The notes below the pieces were generated by a model that was not told the DNA's origin, did not search any database, and saw only the letters and a program-made list of their open reading frames with translations. Of a stretch of DNA of 64,000 nucleotides, positions 36,260 to 49,838 are shown one piece after another (positions within the stretch are counted from its first letter, which is position 1; each line of letters begins with the position of its first letter). The stretch lies in NCBI GenBank assembly GCA_020631735.1, contig CM036158.1, forward strand, positions 83,525,914-83,589,913. The letters are read 5' to 3'. A program made the position numbers and the translations under genes. Source of the DNA: Saccharum officinarum. Lineage: Eukaryota; Streptophyta; Magnoliopsida; Poales; Poaceae.

Positions 36260-37490
36260 ATTAATATTTACTTTATGGTTTATTACTTTAAAAGGAGCTG
36301 TTAAGAATTACATAAAGCAATTGAAAATCTAAATCACAATTTGAGTTAACAATGTATGCAACATTTTATTTGTTAGGATTTTAAATAAACATAAATAACA
36401 AATGACTTGCTATGCTCATGAATTTGTCTAGTTGGGTTACAACTAATGCTAAACCTAGGGTTGGCTTCTACATGTGTCACCCAACATCACATGGAAGTTT
36501 CAAAAAAATTTTGTAGTTGTGATTTTTGGTGTGTTTATTTTTGGGTTGTTACAATTAGGGTTTCCAGAGAGAATAGAATAGATCTCCAATTTCTCGAAGT
36601 TTTAGTATAGGCTAGCTAGCAAGATTCAAGTAGAGTTGGACTATTGTTCAGGATTCTAGATTCGTCGTCTAGAGGCTGGTATAGCCATTTGTATCCTCTA
36701 TATTTCATGGCTTTATTTTATTTCAATACTATGTTTCTATTTATTATGTTCCTAGTTTACTCTAGTAGTATGCTTGATTAGTCATGATTGATAATGAATT
36801 TATGCATAAGTTCGCAAAGCGCTTAGCTCAATACTCGAGTGAGTTAAGTGGTCGGTATTATGTAAGCATGGTGCTTAAATACTGTTTACCTGCGGATGCA
36901 CCCTACATTCCGAGTCATGTGATAGATTGCGAGTGTGACACTCTCGTTGAGTCCTTTGTAGTTCACTCTCTGTTTATAGGAAAAGTAGGACCTGGTTGCA
37001 AAGGGAATCAAGCTTTGTTCTTGATCTTCCTTAGTAATGTTCCTTACGCCTAGGTGTAGAGTTAATTATGTTATAGATAAAAGTATATATGCTAGGGTGT
37101 ACAAAAGACTTAGTAAATAAGAAATAACTTAGAAATCTTTTCTCTTAATTAATCTCATGCCTAGCCATACTATATTTATGAGTATCTATTTCTATCTCTG
37201 GATTATTATTGATGTCTTACACTTATCATTTATATATCATCTTGCTTACCCCTGTTAGAGCAAATGTGTGGTTAATGATCTTGTCATAAGTATTCATGTT
37301 TGTCAATATCTCTAGCCACCGCTCCTCCTTGTGGTAAAATATAAATAACGATACCTGGTATACTCTGTGCGCTTGCGGATTACTTCAACTTATATAATCT
37401 TTCCTGAATATACAAGTGTCATTAATAATTACCAACAAACATTTCTGTCATCATTGCTAGGGATGACAATTTAGTAAAAGTGATGTTAAG
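36260..37490. other. AT-rich repeat-like DNA, unidentified
   Basis: Stretch 36550-37060 reads like a retroelement LTR or leader (AATTAGGGTTTCCAGAG; CTTGTTTACTCTAG-like text; a short frame at 36784-37053 with no recognisable domain). I could not place its boundaries or family. No host gene seen. Confidence 0.4.
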
Positions 37491-38980
37491 AAATGTCAGC
37501 AGCGATCCAACAAGGTGGACAGATAAAAATGAAGGGAAGTGAGAACTATCGTGAGCTTTGCAAGCCCTATTCGCTTGGCTGAAAAGTCATGGCTGAAAGT
37601 ACTGTTCGCCGATTTGTTGCGAGAGAAAAATATTGTTCGTTGGCTGAAAAGCGAACATGGCTGAAGTGGTGGACCCTGCACCTTTTTAGATCATATGAGT
37701 TGCAAATGGATCAAATAATGCAGCATAGGTGCACAATGTCGCCCTACCCGATCATAAAGCCAGGTTTGCCCTGGGCAGATCAGAGATTCCTCAAGTTTCG
37801 TCCAAGAAACGGTAACCATCATGCTTTCATGATGAGGAACGACAAAGTTTACGAGCAAACCACCAAAGGATAACTAATCGTGCTTATGTGAATGAATCAT
37901 GGGTGCTTTCTGGGCAAACTAATAAAAGAACTGTCAAAGCTCTCGCCCATAAGAGATCCCGTCGAGGTAAGGATGTCGCCAGGTTGCCCTAGGTCGGCTA
38001 ACAAGCCTAGGACATTGTTCTTGGTCGTTGAGTCAAGCGATGAAAAACAACATGAAGGTTGGAAAGATTAGGAGAAAGAGTACAATAATTGTGTTGATAG
38101 TTGTGTGTGTTTAGCACTTTAATGGGCCATGCCTCTTATATTTATAAGGAGAGGGTGGTCTTATGACATGAGGGGTAGAAATACCTTACAAAACGCATCA
38201 AAATGCAACTCAACTTTGAATTGGCCCATCAAGATTGGACCAGTCGGGTTGCGAACCAGCCTAGCTAGCTTTATCAGCTGAGGAACAAGGCAAACTCAGC
38301 ATAACCGAGTTCTGCACGGTGACTTTTTTCCGAAGCCATAATTTCTTCATTCAAACTCTAAATTGGACGTTTTGTATATGCTCTTTTGATCAACTCGACG
38401 AGAGAAACACAATGGTAAAGTTCATTCTGCATTTTGACTACTTTGACAAACCTGACCTAACCTATTTCTCACAGAGCTCTTGGACAATTTTGGTTGTCAA
38501 CGCATAGATATAGATATTTGAATATAGTAGTACTAAAGTTTAATTACCATTCGGATTAATAAAAACTCGCGTGCTCCTAGCCTTCTACTTACAGGTAGGG
38601 TGTGTCGGTGTGAGTGTCTGTTTGGCATGACTTTTTCTCTACTACTAGGTGCTTCTCTGGAAGAGCCAAAACTGGAGTGAATAAATTGTAGCTCCTTCCT
38701 TGTACATAAAAAATGGTTCTAGCTCTTCTTCCATATAAACAATGGCGGACCCAGGGGGCTGCAACCCCCCAGGTGGGCTGCAAATACAAGGAGCCCAGCA
38801 GCACCCCAACGGCCCAACACGAAGCCCAACTAGAAGCCCTCTTCTGTTATTTTAGCCCTCCTTGGCCCAATTGTAGATCCGCCCTTGCATATAAAAATAA
38901 TTTTTCTTATGAAGTGTTTTGATATGACACTCCTCTCCAAAACTACTACCGGAATTAGATCGCATCCGTGCAAAAAGCTA
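37491..38980. other. intergenic DNA with small repeat fragments
   Basis: At 37585-37665 a hairpin-like stretch repeats GCTGAAAGTACTGTTCGCC and GTTCGTTGGCTGAAAAGCG, as in grass MITEs. At 38050-38180 there is a TATATTTATAAGGAG promoter-like stretch that may be an old LTR. At 38740-38890 the text GGCGGACCCAGGGGGCTGCA and its relatives look like a MITE or gene-tail repeat. Nothing is coding. Confidence 0.4.
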
Positions 38981-39070
38981 TGAGGGCTCGTTTGGATGGG
39001 GATTGAGATAGAATAAGAAAAATGGATTAGAATAAAAAGGGGTATAAGATAGATATGCTAGTTTTTATTT
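38981..39070. repeat. Tourist-like MITE fragment upstream of ARABIDILLO
   Basis: GGGCTCGTTTGGATGGGGAT resembles one Tourist end. The other end was not found, so the element is probably truncated. It lies about 550 bp upstream of the putative TATA box at 39595. Confidence 0.4.
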
Positions 39071-39539
39071 CCCTCTTAATTTCCCACTGCCCAAATCGGA
39101 AACTCTATTACACGATCCCCCGCGCGTCTCCCTCTCCCTCTCGCGTCCGTGCCCGACATCACCCGCACCTGTGCCAGAGACGAAGAAGACGGCGACGCTA
39201 GGGTTCCGACAAGCTCCATCTCCAACTCCGGCGGGCATAGAAGGGTCCGGTTGGGGGAGGCAGGCCTGCCAGGCGGTAGGGATAGAGGCTAGGCGGCTTA
39301 GGAGCCCTGGCGACGGCGGTGGCAGCCGGGCCGAAGAGGGTGGGGGCGCCATGGCCAGAGGGGGTTGTCGCTGCCGAAGCTCAGCGTGGCCGGAGGCGAG
39401 GGGATTGTTTTCCTATGCGAATCACCATTTCCCATTTCTCATTTCCCATTTACGAGAGTGACAAACACCACCCGAGCCTCTCTTCGCAACTCCGGAGTTG
39501 CTTTGCTTTGGTGCCTCCGTACATACTCTCTCCCCGACG

Positions 39540-39975
39540 GCGTATCTGGACTGGAGCTCGGAATACGCATACGCACCTGCGTATACGCATACGCCATATA
39601 TAATGTCCGACCCCGCCTCCATCTCCGCCTGATCTTCCACCTCTTAGCAGGAGGAGAGGAAAGGGGACGGAAGCACGCAGACCCGGTCGGTGGCCTCTCG
39701 GTGGCCCGGTCGGATCCACCGGCCCGCGGAACGGATCGAGGCCACCGGCATTCTCGGTTCGCGTCGCGTCGCGGCGCCGAGCTGGAAACCCCCGGATCGG
39801 TGCAGCTGCCCCTGTCCCCGCCCGATAACGCGGCGGGAGGGTGGCCTGTCGATCTCGCGGCGGGAGCTGGCTAACTACCTGCCGATTTGGGGATTTGGGT
39901 GTTTGGTGCGTGTGTGGTGGCGTGGAGTCGCCGGCGTGGGGTGGCGGAGCTAGGGTTTGGGTTTGGGCGTTCGGG
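39540..39975 (+). promoter_or_regulatory. putative ARABIDILLO core promoter and leader
   Basis: A TATA-like CATATATAATG lies at 39595-39605, directly after a short palindromic repeat of CGTATACGCATACGC (39563-39594). If transcription starts near 39630, the leader is about 345 nt and GC-rich, and the ATG at 39976 is the first ATG in it. The transcription start is inferred, not seen. Confidence 0.4.
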
Positions 39976-42900
39976 ATGACGCGCCGGGTGCGGCGGCGGA
40001 CGTGCAGGGAACGGGAGGGTAGGGTAGGGAGGGGCGCGTCGCGTGTTGTTTCGGCGGGGCCGGAAGGCGAGGATGCGGCGGCGGTGGAGGTGGACTGGAG
40101 GGCGCTGCCGGACGACACGGTGCTGCAGCTCTTCGCGCGGCTGAACTACCGCGACCGCGCCAGCATGGCGTCAGCGTGCCGGGCTTGGCGAGCGCTGGGC
40201 TCGTCACCCTGCCTGTGGAGCACGCTCGACCTCCGCGCGCACCGCTACGACCGGGAGGTGGCGTCGTCGCTTGCCTCGCGGTGCGGGAGCCTGCGTCGGC
40301 TACGCCTGCGCGGCCACGAGGCGGCAGAGGCCGTCCCGGGCCTCCGCGCGCGTGGTCTCCGCGAGGTGGTGGCCGACGGCTGCCGCGGCCTCACAGATGC
40401 CACGCTCGCTGTCCTCGCCGCGCGGCACGAGGACCTCCAGAGCCTCCAGATCGGGCCCGATCCTCTCGAACGCATCTCCAGCGACGCCCTCCGCCACGTC
40501 GCGCTTTGTTGCTCGCAACTCCGCCGCCTGCGCCTCTCGGGTCTCCGTGAAGCTGACGCGGATGCCGTCGGAGCGCTCGCCCGCTGCTGCCCCCTCCTCG
40601 AGGATGTGGCTTTCCTCGATTGTGGCACCGTGGATGAGGCCGCCCTTGCTGGTATCCACTCTCTCCGGTTCCTCTCTGTAGCAGGATGCCGGAACATGAA
40701 ATGGGCTACTGCATCCACCACCTGGACCCAGCTTCCCTCCCTTATTGCCCTTGACGTCTCCCGCACTGATGTTCCGCCAAGTGCTGTTTCACGCCTCATT
40801 TCCCATGCCAAAACCCTCAAGCTTATATGCGCGCTGAACTGCATTTCTGTTGAGGAGGAACAGCTTCACAATCCTGCTGTATTTAGTAACTCTAAGGGCA
40901 AGGTCGTGCTAACGATCAACAGCGACTTTAAAACTTTTGAGACCATGTTTCCAGTTGTGGATGTGAAAGAGCACGAGGTTTTCAATCAATGTAACTGGAG
41001 TCACAAAGACAAGATAGCTGGTGATACAATGACATGGATTGAGTGGATCCTGTCACAGTCTCTTCTCCGAATTGCAGAGTCCAACCCACAAGGTATGGAT
41101 GGTTTCTGGCTGCAGAAGGGCACCGCACTGCTGCTTAGACTATTGAAGAGTTGGCAGGAGGATGTGCAGGAGCGGGCAGCTACTGCTCTTGCTACGTTTG
41201 TAGTTATGGATGACGAGAGTGCAAATGTGGATCCTGCAAGGTCGGAGGCGGTGATGCAGAATGGGGGCATCCGAATGTTGCTGGACCTTGCAAGGTGTTC
41301 AAGGGAGAGTGCACAATCTGAAGCAGCAAAAGTAATAAATTGTTTCTCTCTGCCCTTTGTTTTTAGTGTTCTTGCTTGCATTTACCATCTTCTCACATTA
41401 GTTAATGTCACCATGCAGGCTATTGCCAACTTGTCAGTGAATACCAAGGTTGCCAAGGCAGTTGCAGATGAAGGCGGCATTACAATACTCACTAATTTAG
41501 CCAAGTCGATGAATAGGCTTGTTGCTGAAGAGGCTGCTGGTGGCCTTTGGAATCTCTCTGTAGGCGAGGACCACAAGGTTGTTATTCTTTGGATGCTGAT
41601 TCATTGTATAACTTCTTATTATTGGGGTAATTTTTGTAATAATTCTTTGGTTGCACTTCTTCAGGCGGCTATTGCAGTATCTGGTGGTATCAAGGCCCTG
41701 GTCGATCTAATATTTCGTTGGCCTGCTGGAACTGATGGAGTTCTTGTATGAAGCCTTTAATTTTCAAGTTCTCATATTTCCAGTTTAACTAAGTATCTGG
41801 ACCAATTAGTCTATATATGTTGCTATTTGTTTTTCTTTAGGAACGCGCTGCTGGCGCGCTTGCAAACCTGGCTGCTGATGACAAGTGTAGCTTGGAAGTT
41901 GCAAAGGCTGGTGGTGTCCATGCTTTGGTTTCACTTGCTCGATCATGTAAACTTGATGGTGTCCTAGAACAGGTAAACAGCACATTGGCACCTTCATGCT
42001 TTTTTTTTCTCTGTAGGCAACCAGTATTCATTTATTATAGGTGTTCTGGTACTGCTAGTAATATGAGCTCCATGAAACCAACATGATGTGATAAATGCCA
42101 AGCACGACAAGGAGCATGCAAGCTCTCATCTTGAGTTCGTCCTTCATCTACATACCTATGCATCTGGACATGTTACATGTACCATCTGCATCATATTGCT
42201 TAGGTATCAAACTTTGCTGTACCATATAAGAAATAAGTTGCCCATGCGATAGATGTCTCATTAAACGCAAAGCAGTAGCAAAAGCTTGTGAGTTATCGTT
42301 TCCAACGTTTCATAAGTGTGCCTTGACACTTGTCAATGTCTTATTGCTTGCCTATAGAAATTTTGGTATGCCATAGGTCTCAAATTGGGATCCATATTTA
42401 TGACTCGTGTTATCAGGAGAATGAAACTCTTGTAACCTGCAGTACTTAAGTTGTAGTTTGCTGCTGTATTATCGATACTTCACTAACCCAACCATACTGT
42501 ATCAGACACTTCGATACACTGGTGCTTTCTCTATATTACCATAGTGTTATTCTTCAAAGTCGTATATCGCCGTACTGCTGTACCCTTATCGTGTATTACT
42601 GATACATAGGCTTGCTGACTAGGATTTGGGTTTAGTCTAATGTTTCTAGCTTCAATGTTTGGTTTAGACTTTTTTAATTTGCTTTCAAGCCACTCCAATG
42701 ATGTTTTTGAAGCTCCCAGCCTAACTCTCTGTCTTTTTAATGTTCACCATCTCTAGTTTTCAGTGTTCACCTAAATGCTAAATAGCCGGTCACCTATTGT
42801 AGCCATTTATTCGGGCTAAATGGCTGTTTAAAAAGGATAAGCAGCCTATTAAAAGGATATGGCTGGCCACTTTTGTGGCATTTAAACAGGCTAAACATCT

Positions 42901-45900
42901 GTTTAGTCGAACAGTGATATTTTTGCTGTTTGTTAGTTTCTAAGGCTACTTTTCTTATATTTGCAGGCCGCAAGAGGTCTGGCTAACTTAGCTGCACATG
43001 GGGACAACAATGACAACAATGCTGCTGTAGGTCAGGAAGCAGGGGCTCTGGAGGCACTAGTGCAACTAACAGGTTCTCAAAACGAGGGTGTAAGGTATAC
43101 ATATAACTGTTTTGATATGCTCCAACTTGCATGACCTTCAAGTCTTAATGCCTGCATTCTGCCTGAATAGTTCACACGAATCTACATTAACAATTCACAA
43201 CTTCTATGTATCAAATTAGACAAGAAGCTGCTGGTGCTTTGTGGAACCTGTCATTTGATGACAGAAACCGTGAAGCCATTGCTGCAGTGGGTGGTGTTGA
43301 AGCTTTGGTAAGCCCTTTTGCTCCCACATCCTCTGCACCTCATACCCTTTGGTGTCTATTAGCTTTTTTTTTAGAAAAAGGAATATAATATTCCGGCCAA
43401 GTGAATGAGTATAGCCAATTACAACAGACCCATAGTACTTAGACTACGCTTCACCAATCAGAGTACAAAAACATGGAACAAAGAAAAGAGACTCAAATCC
43501 CTATCCTATTCCTTCTTCGACACATAACTTGCTGAAGAGCTTCAAACTGGTACATTTAAATAGAAGACATATCTCTGAAGAGGCTTGTACTTATATACTT
43601 TGTAGTGATGCAGAATGATGTCTTAATATAACAGTTAAAGTAGGCTAAAGTTATTTGGTTGCAATATTTGTAGAAGAATTATCTTGAATTTTATGGTGAG
43701 GTACGGTGTCAAAGACACTAAGCCTATGCAAACAAGAGAAAGTAATTGATAATACTGCTAGAATGCCAAAATATTTCTAGGAACTCTTCTATCCCAGGCC
43801 TTACATATATTCTCAATCTCACTTGAATAGAATAGAAGATATATAGTTCTCCTTTTCAGATAATGACTTCTGTTTCTTAGGTTTCCCTAGTGCAACAATG
43901 TTTGAATGCTTCAGAAGGCCTTCAGGAGAGAGCTGCTGGTGCATTATGGGGATTATCTGTTTCAGAAGCTAATAGGTAACTTTAAATGATAACATGTTCC
44001 TTCAGTTGTATTTACACTTCAGTGTAAAAGGCATTGCCAGTTTACCACTTTCTTATAATTGGTTCTTATTGCTAAATGAAAGAATCTTCTGAGTTTAATT
44101 TTATCTCCTTCACTTTAAGCGAGGCTGCATTGCTGATGAAGTACACTTGAGCCTATTACTATGTTGTGTTCCATGATATCCTTACAATATACCCTTTTAC
44201 TGATAACATATGGTAGTTCAGCTTAAAATTTCGTGGAAATTTCTAATTAACCTTTGTTGATGAAGTAATGTACGGTGGTAGCATAGGGTCATCTAATGAA
44301 AGGAAGTACATGAACAGAAAATTAATGTTTATTGTTCCATTTCAGAGGCGCCTGATTCTTTAACCTTTTGAAACTTCTTTGTGCCATTCTTGTAGTCATA
44401 TTTGATTCCCACATTGTTGATAACCTCAATTTTTCTTTGCATTGGTTAGCATTGCAATTGGGCAGGGTGGTGGGGTTGCACCTTTGCTCACATTGGCACG
44501 CTCAGAGGTTGAAGTAAGTTCTGTTTGCACTTGATGTAGTCAACAAGTTTGACAAATTTCTGTTCATGTATGGAGACGTTCAGTTACTGAAGAATTTTGT
44601 ATTATTTTTACTTTATGAATAAAAGCCTTCTGTTGGCAATACATAATATTGCCATGAGATTTCCCTGTATCCTTCATGCATTAGTCAGTAATGCCCAGAT
44701 GTACAAAACATTAAATATGTGGCTGAAAAAGCCTGTGCCCAGGTTCTAATCCATTTGACTGCACCATGGCAGCTTATGGTCTACCTAATGTTCTGTTTTT
44801 TTTTCAAGTTAATCACATGGTAGTGTTAGTTGTACCTTTGAAATGTGCAAGCTCTTGATTCATTCTTCTGGATATGGATATGGATATGTGCAAAGACTGT
44901 TCAATAATGTGTTGAATTTCTTTGGTGTATTTTATTTCAAGTGACCTCAGATTTTCTGACTTTAGCAACCATTGACCGTTGTGACATAGTTTTATTTGTA
45001 TGAACACATCGTTCTCTCATAGTTTTATTTGTATGAACACATCGTTCTCTCATTTCTTAAATGCTTGAAAATTTAAAAGGTTGGCATGCCGCACATGTGC
45101 CATTCATTTTTAGTTTAACTGCCTGGTTTCAAGTCAAGTAGACTGTTTATTTAATCATCGCCATCAATTTATTTTGGTAACTTTTGCTCGGACTTTGCAG
45201 TTTTAAAGTGATATTATAGTCTATAATAGAAAGTTTTCATACTTACTACTTCTGCCTTGGAAAATTGGAAACAAAAAGATGTTTGTTGCTTAGACAATGA
45301 CTCCTGGTTTCCGCAGGATGTTCACGAGACAGCTGCAGGGGCACTATGGAATCTTGCTTTTTATTATGGTAATGCTCTCCGCATAGTCGAAGAAGGTGGG
45401 GTGCCTGTTCTTGTAAAAATTTGCTCATCATCAGGGTCCAAGATGGCACGCTTCATGTCTGCACTAGCACTAGCATATATGTTTGACGGAAGGTACCATT
45501 TTTGCTATTTTTTCTTGGTTGCTTCACGTGTTGGCCATTTGATATTAGAATCTGTTTTTTAGTTCTTAGTTAAGCAAGGCCTACAAGCAGCCGGCACTTC
45601 AAGTTTTGTTGTCGGTTTAGGCTTCAAAATTCTTTATATTTTATTGATTTATTACTACTTGTAGAATGGGATCCACATCATGTTTCTAGGGTTAAGATGA
45701 TGCATTTGCTTATGGAATAGTGTTCATCAAGTTCATTTCAAGTTTCGAGGATTTCTGTGTTGACATTCTGAAAAGCCATCTGTTACACCTTTACCATGTT
45801 CTATTTCTTTGATCATATATTGCTAGAAGTTCTATTTGTAACTTGTAAGCTGGCTTTTATATTTTGCTGCTGATCATTGAATCTTTAGAGTTCAAGTTTA

Positions 45901-48021
45901 GCAGGTCTAAATGTTATTTGCAAGGTTCATGCCCTGCAGCCTGCAGAAGATCTGCATTCATATAGATGTAGGAACTAGGTTGGTTTTGTCTGGATGTGTG
46001 GTGCTGCGGTTTGGCAAGTCAAACTGCAATGTTTGTTGTTAGAATCATTCTATAAACCACATGACATGGAGTGTTGCTAGCTTCAATCAACACACTCACA
46101 TTAAGGGCCTGTTGGATCTTCCTAAAATTATGAGAATGAGACCCAAACAAGTGAATTCCAGGGGGAGATTCTTATCCAACCACCAGATCCAGCTAACCAC
46201 CTCCACCATACTATTTATTTACAGATAATGGGTGTGAAGCACCTTCAACCATCTATAATCTCTGTCTATAATCCAGGGATCCAAACATACCTTTTTATTT
46301 TTAATCCAGAATCCAAAGTCTACAGTTACTATTAAGAATCCAGATTCTAATAATCTCTAGGAGATCCAAACATGCCCTAAATTGTATAAGCCATAAGGTA
46401 CAATGTATTTTTGGCACTTGACAAATTTATATAGATGGGACCGATGGTATCTTTCGTCAGAAGTAGTATTATTCTTAGTTGTATATTGTTTTATCAAATA
46501 ATTTCCCATCTCCTTTGTAACAACTCAAGTGAACTATACATGTTATATGCAATAATAGTTGCTTGCTATTGATATATGGCTCATGTAGTATTGGTTCACT
46601 GAAAAATTGTGTTGTAGGGCGTTTATGAAGCATCTGTGTACTCTGTACAAGATTTTCCTAATGCGATATATATGATCGTCAGATGTCTAAATCTGAAACT
46701 TTTGAACTGACAGAATGGATGAAGTTGCTTTGGTTGGAGCATCCTCGGATAGCAGTTCCAAGAGTGTTAATGTTGAGGGAGCTAGAAGAATAGCATTTAA
46801 GCATATAGAAACCTTTGTGCTCACTTTCTCAGATCCACAAATGTTCTCTATGGCTGCTGCCTCCTCAGCCCCGGCAGCGCTGTCTCATGTTGCTGAAGCA
46901 GTGTTTATACACGAAGCTGGGCACCTGAGATGCAGGTTAGTTTTGAGTCTTTATGAAGTTCTTACTCAGAGCATATGAAGTTCCTTTTGGAGGATTCATA
47001 TTTGTTGCATGCATCTTATTTTCATCTTTTGTCATGATATGTAGTTAGAGCAACATAGTACTAATATGATGCTTACTTTCGCCAGTCGCTCTGAGATTGG
47101 TAGATTTGTTGCCATGCTTCGGAATCCTTCACCAATTCTTCGTGCTTGTGCTGCCTTTGCCCTTCTTCAGGTTTGTTTCCTTTATCCCTTCTCAACTGAT
47201 AATGCTGAGTCATGATTGTTTGAGACATGGTCCATACTGTCCATTACAAGAGCAGTTCGGGCTGCTTTGTTGACAGTGATAGTGTTATCTTTCTTTCATC
47301 TGTCTCAGCATCCTGTATAGTACTATAAAACGCATGAGTCTGTAACTGAGCTAAATTTAAAATGGGGTAGCGGAGATGAAACACTGAACTGACCATCTTG
47401 AATCTGCAATTCGATATAGGTCCTTACACACAAATATGCCTATACTTTATTCATGTATTAAACACATGCAAAGAGTATTTTTGCTTCACTACCTCTACTT
47501 TATGCGCACCCTGAAGAGTATTCTCAAATTGGAAGCATGATGACTAATCAAAGTTACAAAGTGAAGTCTTCGTTGTGCGCACATAAGTATATGGGAGAAA
47601 GAGAGAAGACATACAACAATGAGCAGTTACATACTGTAATTTTCAAGCCAAGCATAGAAATGGGTAATCAATATTTGGAATAAGCCAAATGAAACAAAAA
47701 TATAATAATAACTGACAAAACAAGGAGCTGACAAATTGACAGTTCGAATCATGGAAAGGAAGAAAAAAACAGGGAAAAGCTGTAGAAGCTTTGTGTATCT
47801 TCCTTGTCATCTGATCTGATGAGAAGTACTCTGAAATACTGCAGTTCACAATCCCAGGAGGCCGGCATGCGGTGCACCACGCAGGTCTCTTGCAGGAAGC
47901 AGGAGCAGGTCGAGTGTTGCGTGCAGCGGCGGCAGCGACAACAGCTTCTATAGAAGCCAAAATCTTTGCCAGGATTGTCCTCAGGAACTTGGAGCACCAT
48001 CAGTCAGGGACGTCAACATGA
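39976..48021 (+). CDS. ARABIDILLO: ARABIDILLO-type F-box and armadillo-repeat protein, complete
   Basis: Twelve exons: 39976-41331, 41419-41577, 41665-41745, 41841-41972, 42967-43094, 43220-43307, 43881-43975, 44450-44513, 45317-45492, 46714-46935, 47086-47170 and 47845-48021 (TGA). All introns have GT-AG ends, and the joined frame is open for 920 codons, close to the family's roughly 930. The N-terminus is basic (M-T-R-R-V-R-R-R), a likely nuclear signal. An F-box lies at residues 40-86 (W-R-A-L-P-D-D-T-V-L-Q-L-F), leucine-rich repeats at about 95-300, and armadillo repeats from about 370 onward (A-A-G-A-L-W-N-L, A-A-G-A-L-W-G-L-S). The F-box implies an SCF ubiquitin-ligase adaptor. Arabidopsis relatives promote lateral root development; the same role here is inferred. 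Intron 9 holds a MITE and intron 8 a 33-bp duplication. No coding damage was seen. Confidence 0.95.
43355..43470. repeat. T-run-linked repeat fragment in ARABIDILLO intron 6
   Basis: A T-run followed by AGAAAAAGGAATATAATATT and CCGGCCAAGTGAATGAG looks like the reversed tail of a retroposon, comparable in layout to 1180 and 8447. Identity uncertain. Confidence 0.3.
44985..45050. repeat. tandem duplication of 33 bp in ARABIDILLO intron 8
   Basis: Two perfect adjacent copies start CATAGTTTTATTTGTATGAA and end CGTTCTCT. Perfect identity suggests a recent slippage event, or an assembly stutter. Confidence 0.9.
46105..46377. mobile_element. Tourist-like MITE in ARABIDILLO intron 9
   Basis: A 273-bp element has ends GGGCCTGTTGGATCT and AGATCCAAACATGCCC, flanked by a TAA duplication (46102-46104 and 46378-46380). 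TAA duplication and these ends are typical of PIF/Harbinger-derived MITEs. Confidence 0.8.
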
Positions 48022-48894
48022 ACACCCAGCAGAGGTGCATCCTCCAACAAACAAAGGCCTCTGCATCGATGGGCTGCTTGGCCAATGCAGAATGAACCAG
48101 TTTGGCTTTCGGAGCCTTTTTACATCACAACAGTTTTGGCCTGTGCAGGCAGTGACCGAAGGAACTCCACCGAAGGTATAACCCACAACTGTGAAGTGAC
48201 TGAATGAAACATAAGTGGCGGTCCTTCCCGTGTCGGACGTTTAAGGTTGAGTGTGCAATTTTCTAGAGATCATTTTGTGTGTACAAGTAAAGAATTTTTA
48301 GCGTTGATGAGAATTATAAACTGGCATATAGCTTAACTTATGGATATTTATTCCTTGTTCGTTACTGTTGAGGGGTGTGGCGGCGTCATGTAGAAATTGG
48401 GGTATTCCTCCCAGCATACATGTAACTTTATAAATGTACTGTTATGTACTTTTTTCCCCATGATTGATTCTTTGCGTTTATAGATCGAGGTGTTGTTTAC
48501 CACAATGAAACAAGGGTTTGATTTGGTCATCAACATGAACATCAGTAAGCTAATTGAGCATGATACAATAGCCACCCTCGTTTTTTTTTCTAAAAAAACT
48601 TACCAAACTTTTTCAGTAATGTTTTTAGAGAGCCTACGTGGAGAATTTTCACTGAACATTTTAGAAAATTATGGAAGCCTTTCTACATTTTTTAGGTTTT
48701 AGAAAATATTCTTCAATCTCCATTTTTGGAAAAATAACAAATGAGATCGTTTTACAAAACTTTTTTCAAAATATTTCCATTTTAAAATAAATAAAACTTC
48801 ACAAAAAAAAAAAAAGGTTTCAAGATAAAAAAAAAAAGACATCAGAAAGTTCATTAGAAAAGCGAAAGAAACAGCAAATCAAAGAAAAATGAAG
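48022..48894. other. ARABIDILLO 3' UTR and AT-rich downstream DNA
   Basis: The stretch to about 48350 is the likely 3' UTR. Beyond it the DNA is A/T-rich with poly(A) stretches (48800-48835) and no recognisable gene. Confidence 0.5.
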
Positions 48895-49744
48895 GAAAAA
48901 GTTCACATTACCTTCCTTAACTTTCACGAAAGTCCGTTTTTCCTCTCTGAACTCTAAAACTAGGCAAAACATCTCCCTCAACTTGTAAAATCATTCATTT
49001 TATCTCTCTGGTCCGGTTATAAGCAGTTTTGAAGACGGTTTTATCTTTTTTTTTTATTTCAGCTGAATCTTTGAAAAATCATAGTAAATCACAGAAAAAA
49101 ACATAAAATGAAAATCTAATTTTGTTGGACTCCATATGAGTAGATCTATACAGTGAACATATAATATGTCTGTAGCTTTAGATCTATGCTTTTCTGTAAT
49201 TAATTGAAATAATTCATAGCTACATTTCTATGGTTCAATTGTGGTGAAATTTTTATGGTGGACTAATTATTGTATGATTAAACTGTGGTAAAAATTTCAT
49301 ACTCATTAGATCAAAATCTATAACTGAGTTATACATGATCCAAGGAGTATGAAATTTTTACTACCAATCACAATTGGATCATAAAAACTGTAGCTATGAA
49401 TTATTCCAAATAATTACAGAAAAGTATAGATCTAAAGCCATAGCAAAAATTTTGTACTAAAGCATACCATATTATATGTTCACTGTGTAGATCTACTCAT
49501 GTGGAGTCCAACAAAATTGGATTTTCTATTTTATGATTTTTTTGTGACTTACTATGATTTTTCAAAGATTTAGCTGAAATAAATAAAAAAAAAGATAAAA
49601 CTACCTTCAAAACTGCTTATAATAGGGCCAGAGAGGTAAGATCAACGGTTTTAAAAGTTAAGGGAGGTGTTTTGCTCAGTTTTGGAGTTAATGGAGGAAA
49701 AGCGGACTTTCGTAAAAATTGAGGGAGGTAACATGGACTTTTTC
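48895..49744. mobile_element. 850-bp foldback element with about 400-bp inverted arms
   Basis: The left end GAAAAAGTTCACATTACC is the near-complement of the right end GGTAACATGGACTTTTTC. The arms stay complementary almost to the centre. For example, GTAGATCTATACAGTGAACA (about 49140) pairs with TGTTCACTGTGTAGATCTAC (about 49476), and GGTAAAAATTTCATAC (about 49288) pairs with GTATGAAATTTTTACTACC (about 49346). The loop is only some 40 bp. No protein is encoded and no clear target duplication was found. A long-inverted-repeat MITE is likely; the superfamily is undetermined. Confidence 0.85.
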
Positions 49745-49838
49745 AAAAAAAAAACCCTAGGTTTAGATTTGATCTCTCATGGCTTATCTCTTGGGCGGTA
49801 GTGGAATCCTGGTGGAGGTGAATATCATCTGAGGAATA

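Noticed and set aside
36784..37053. 89-codon frame in unassigned DNA
   Set aside because: No recognisable domain; the surroundings look like retroelement non-coding sequence.
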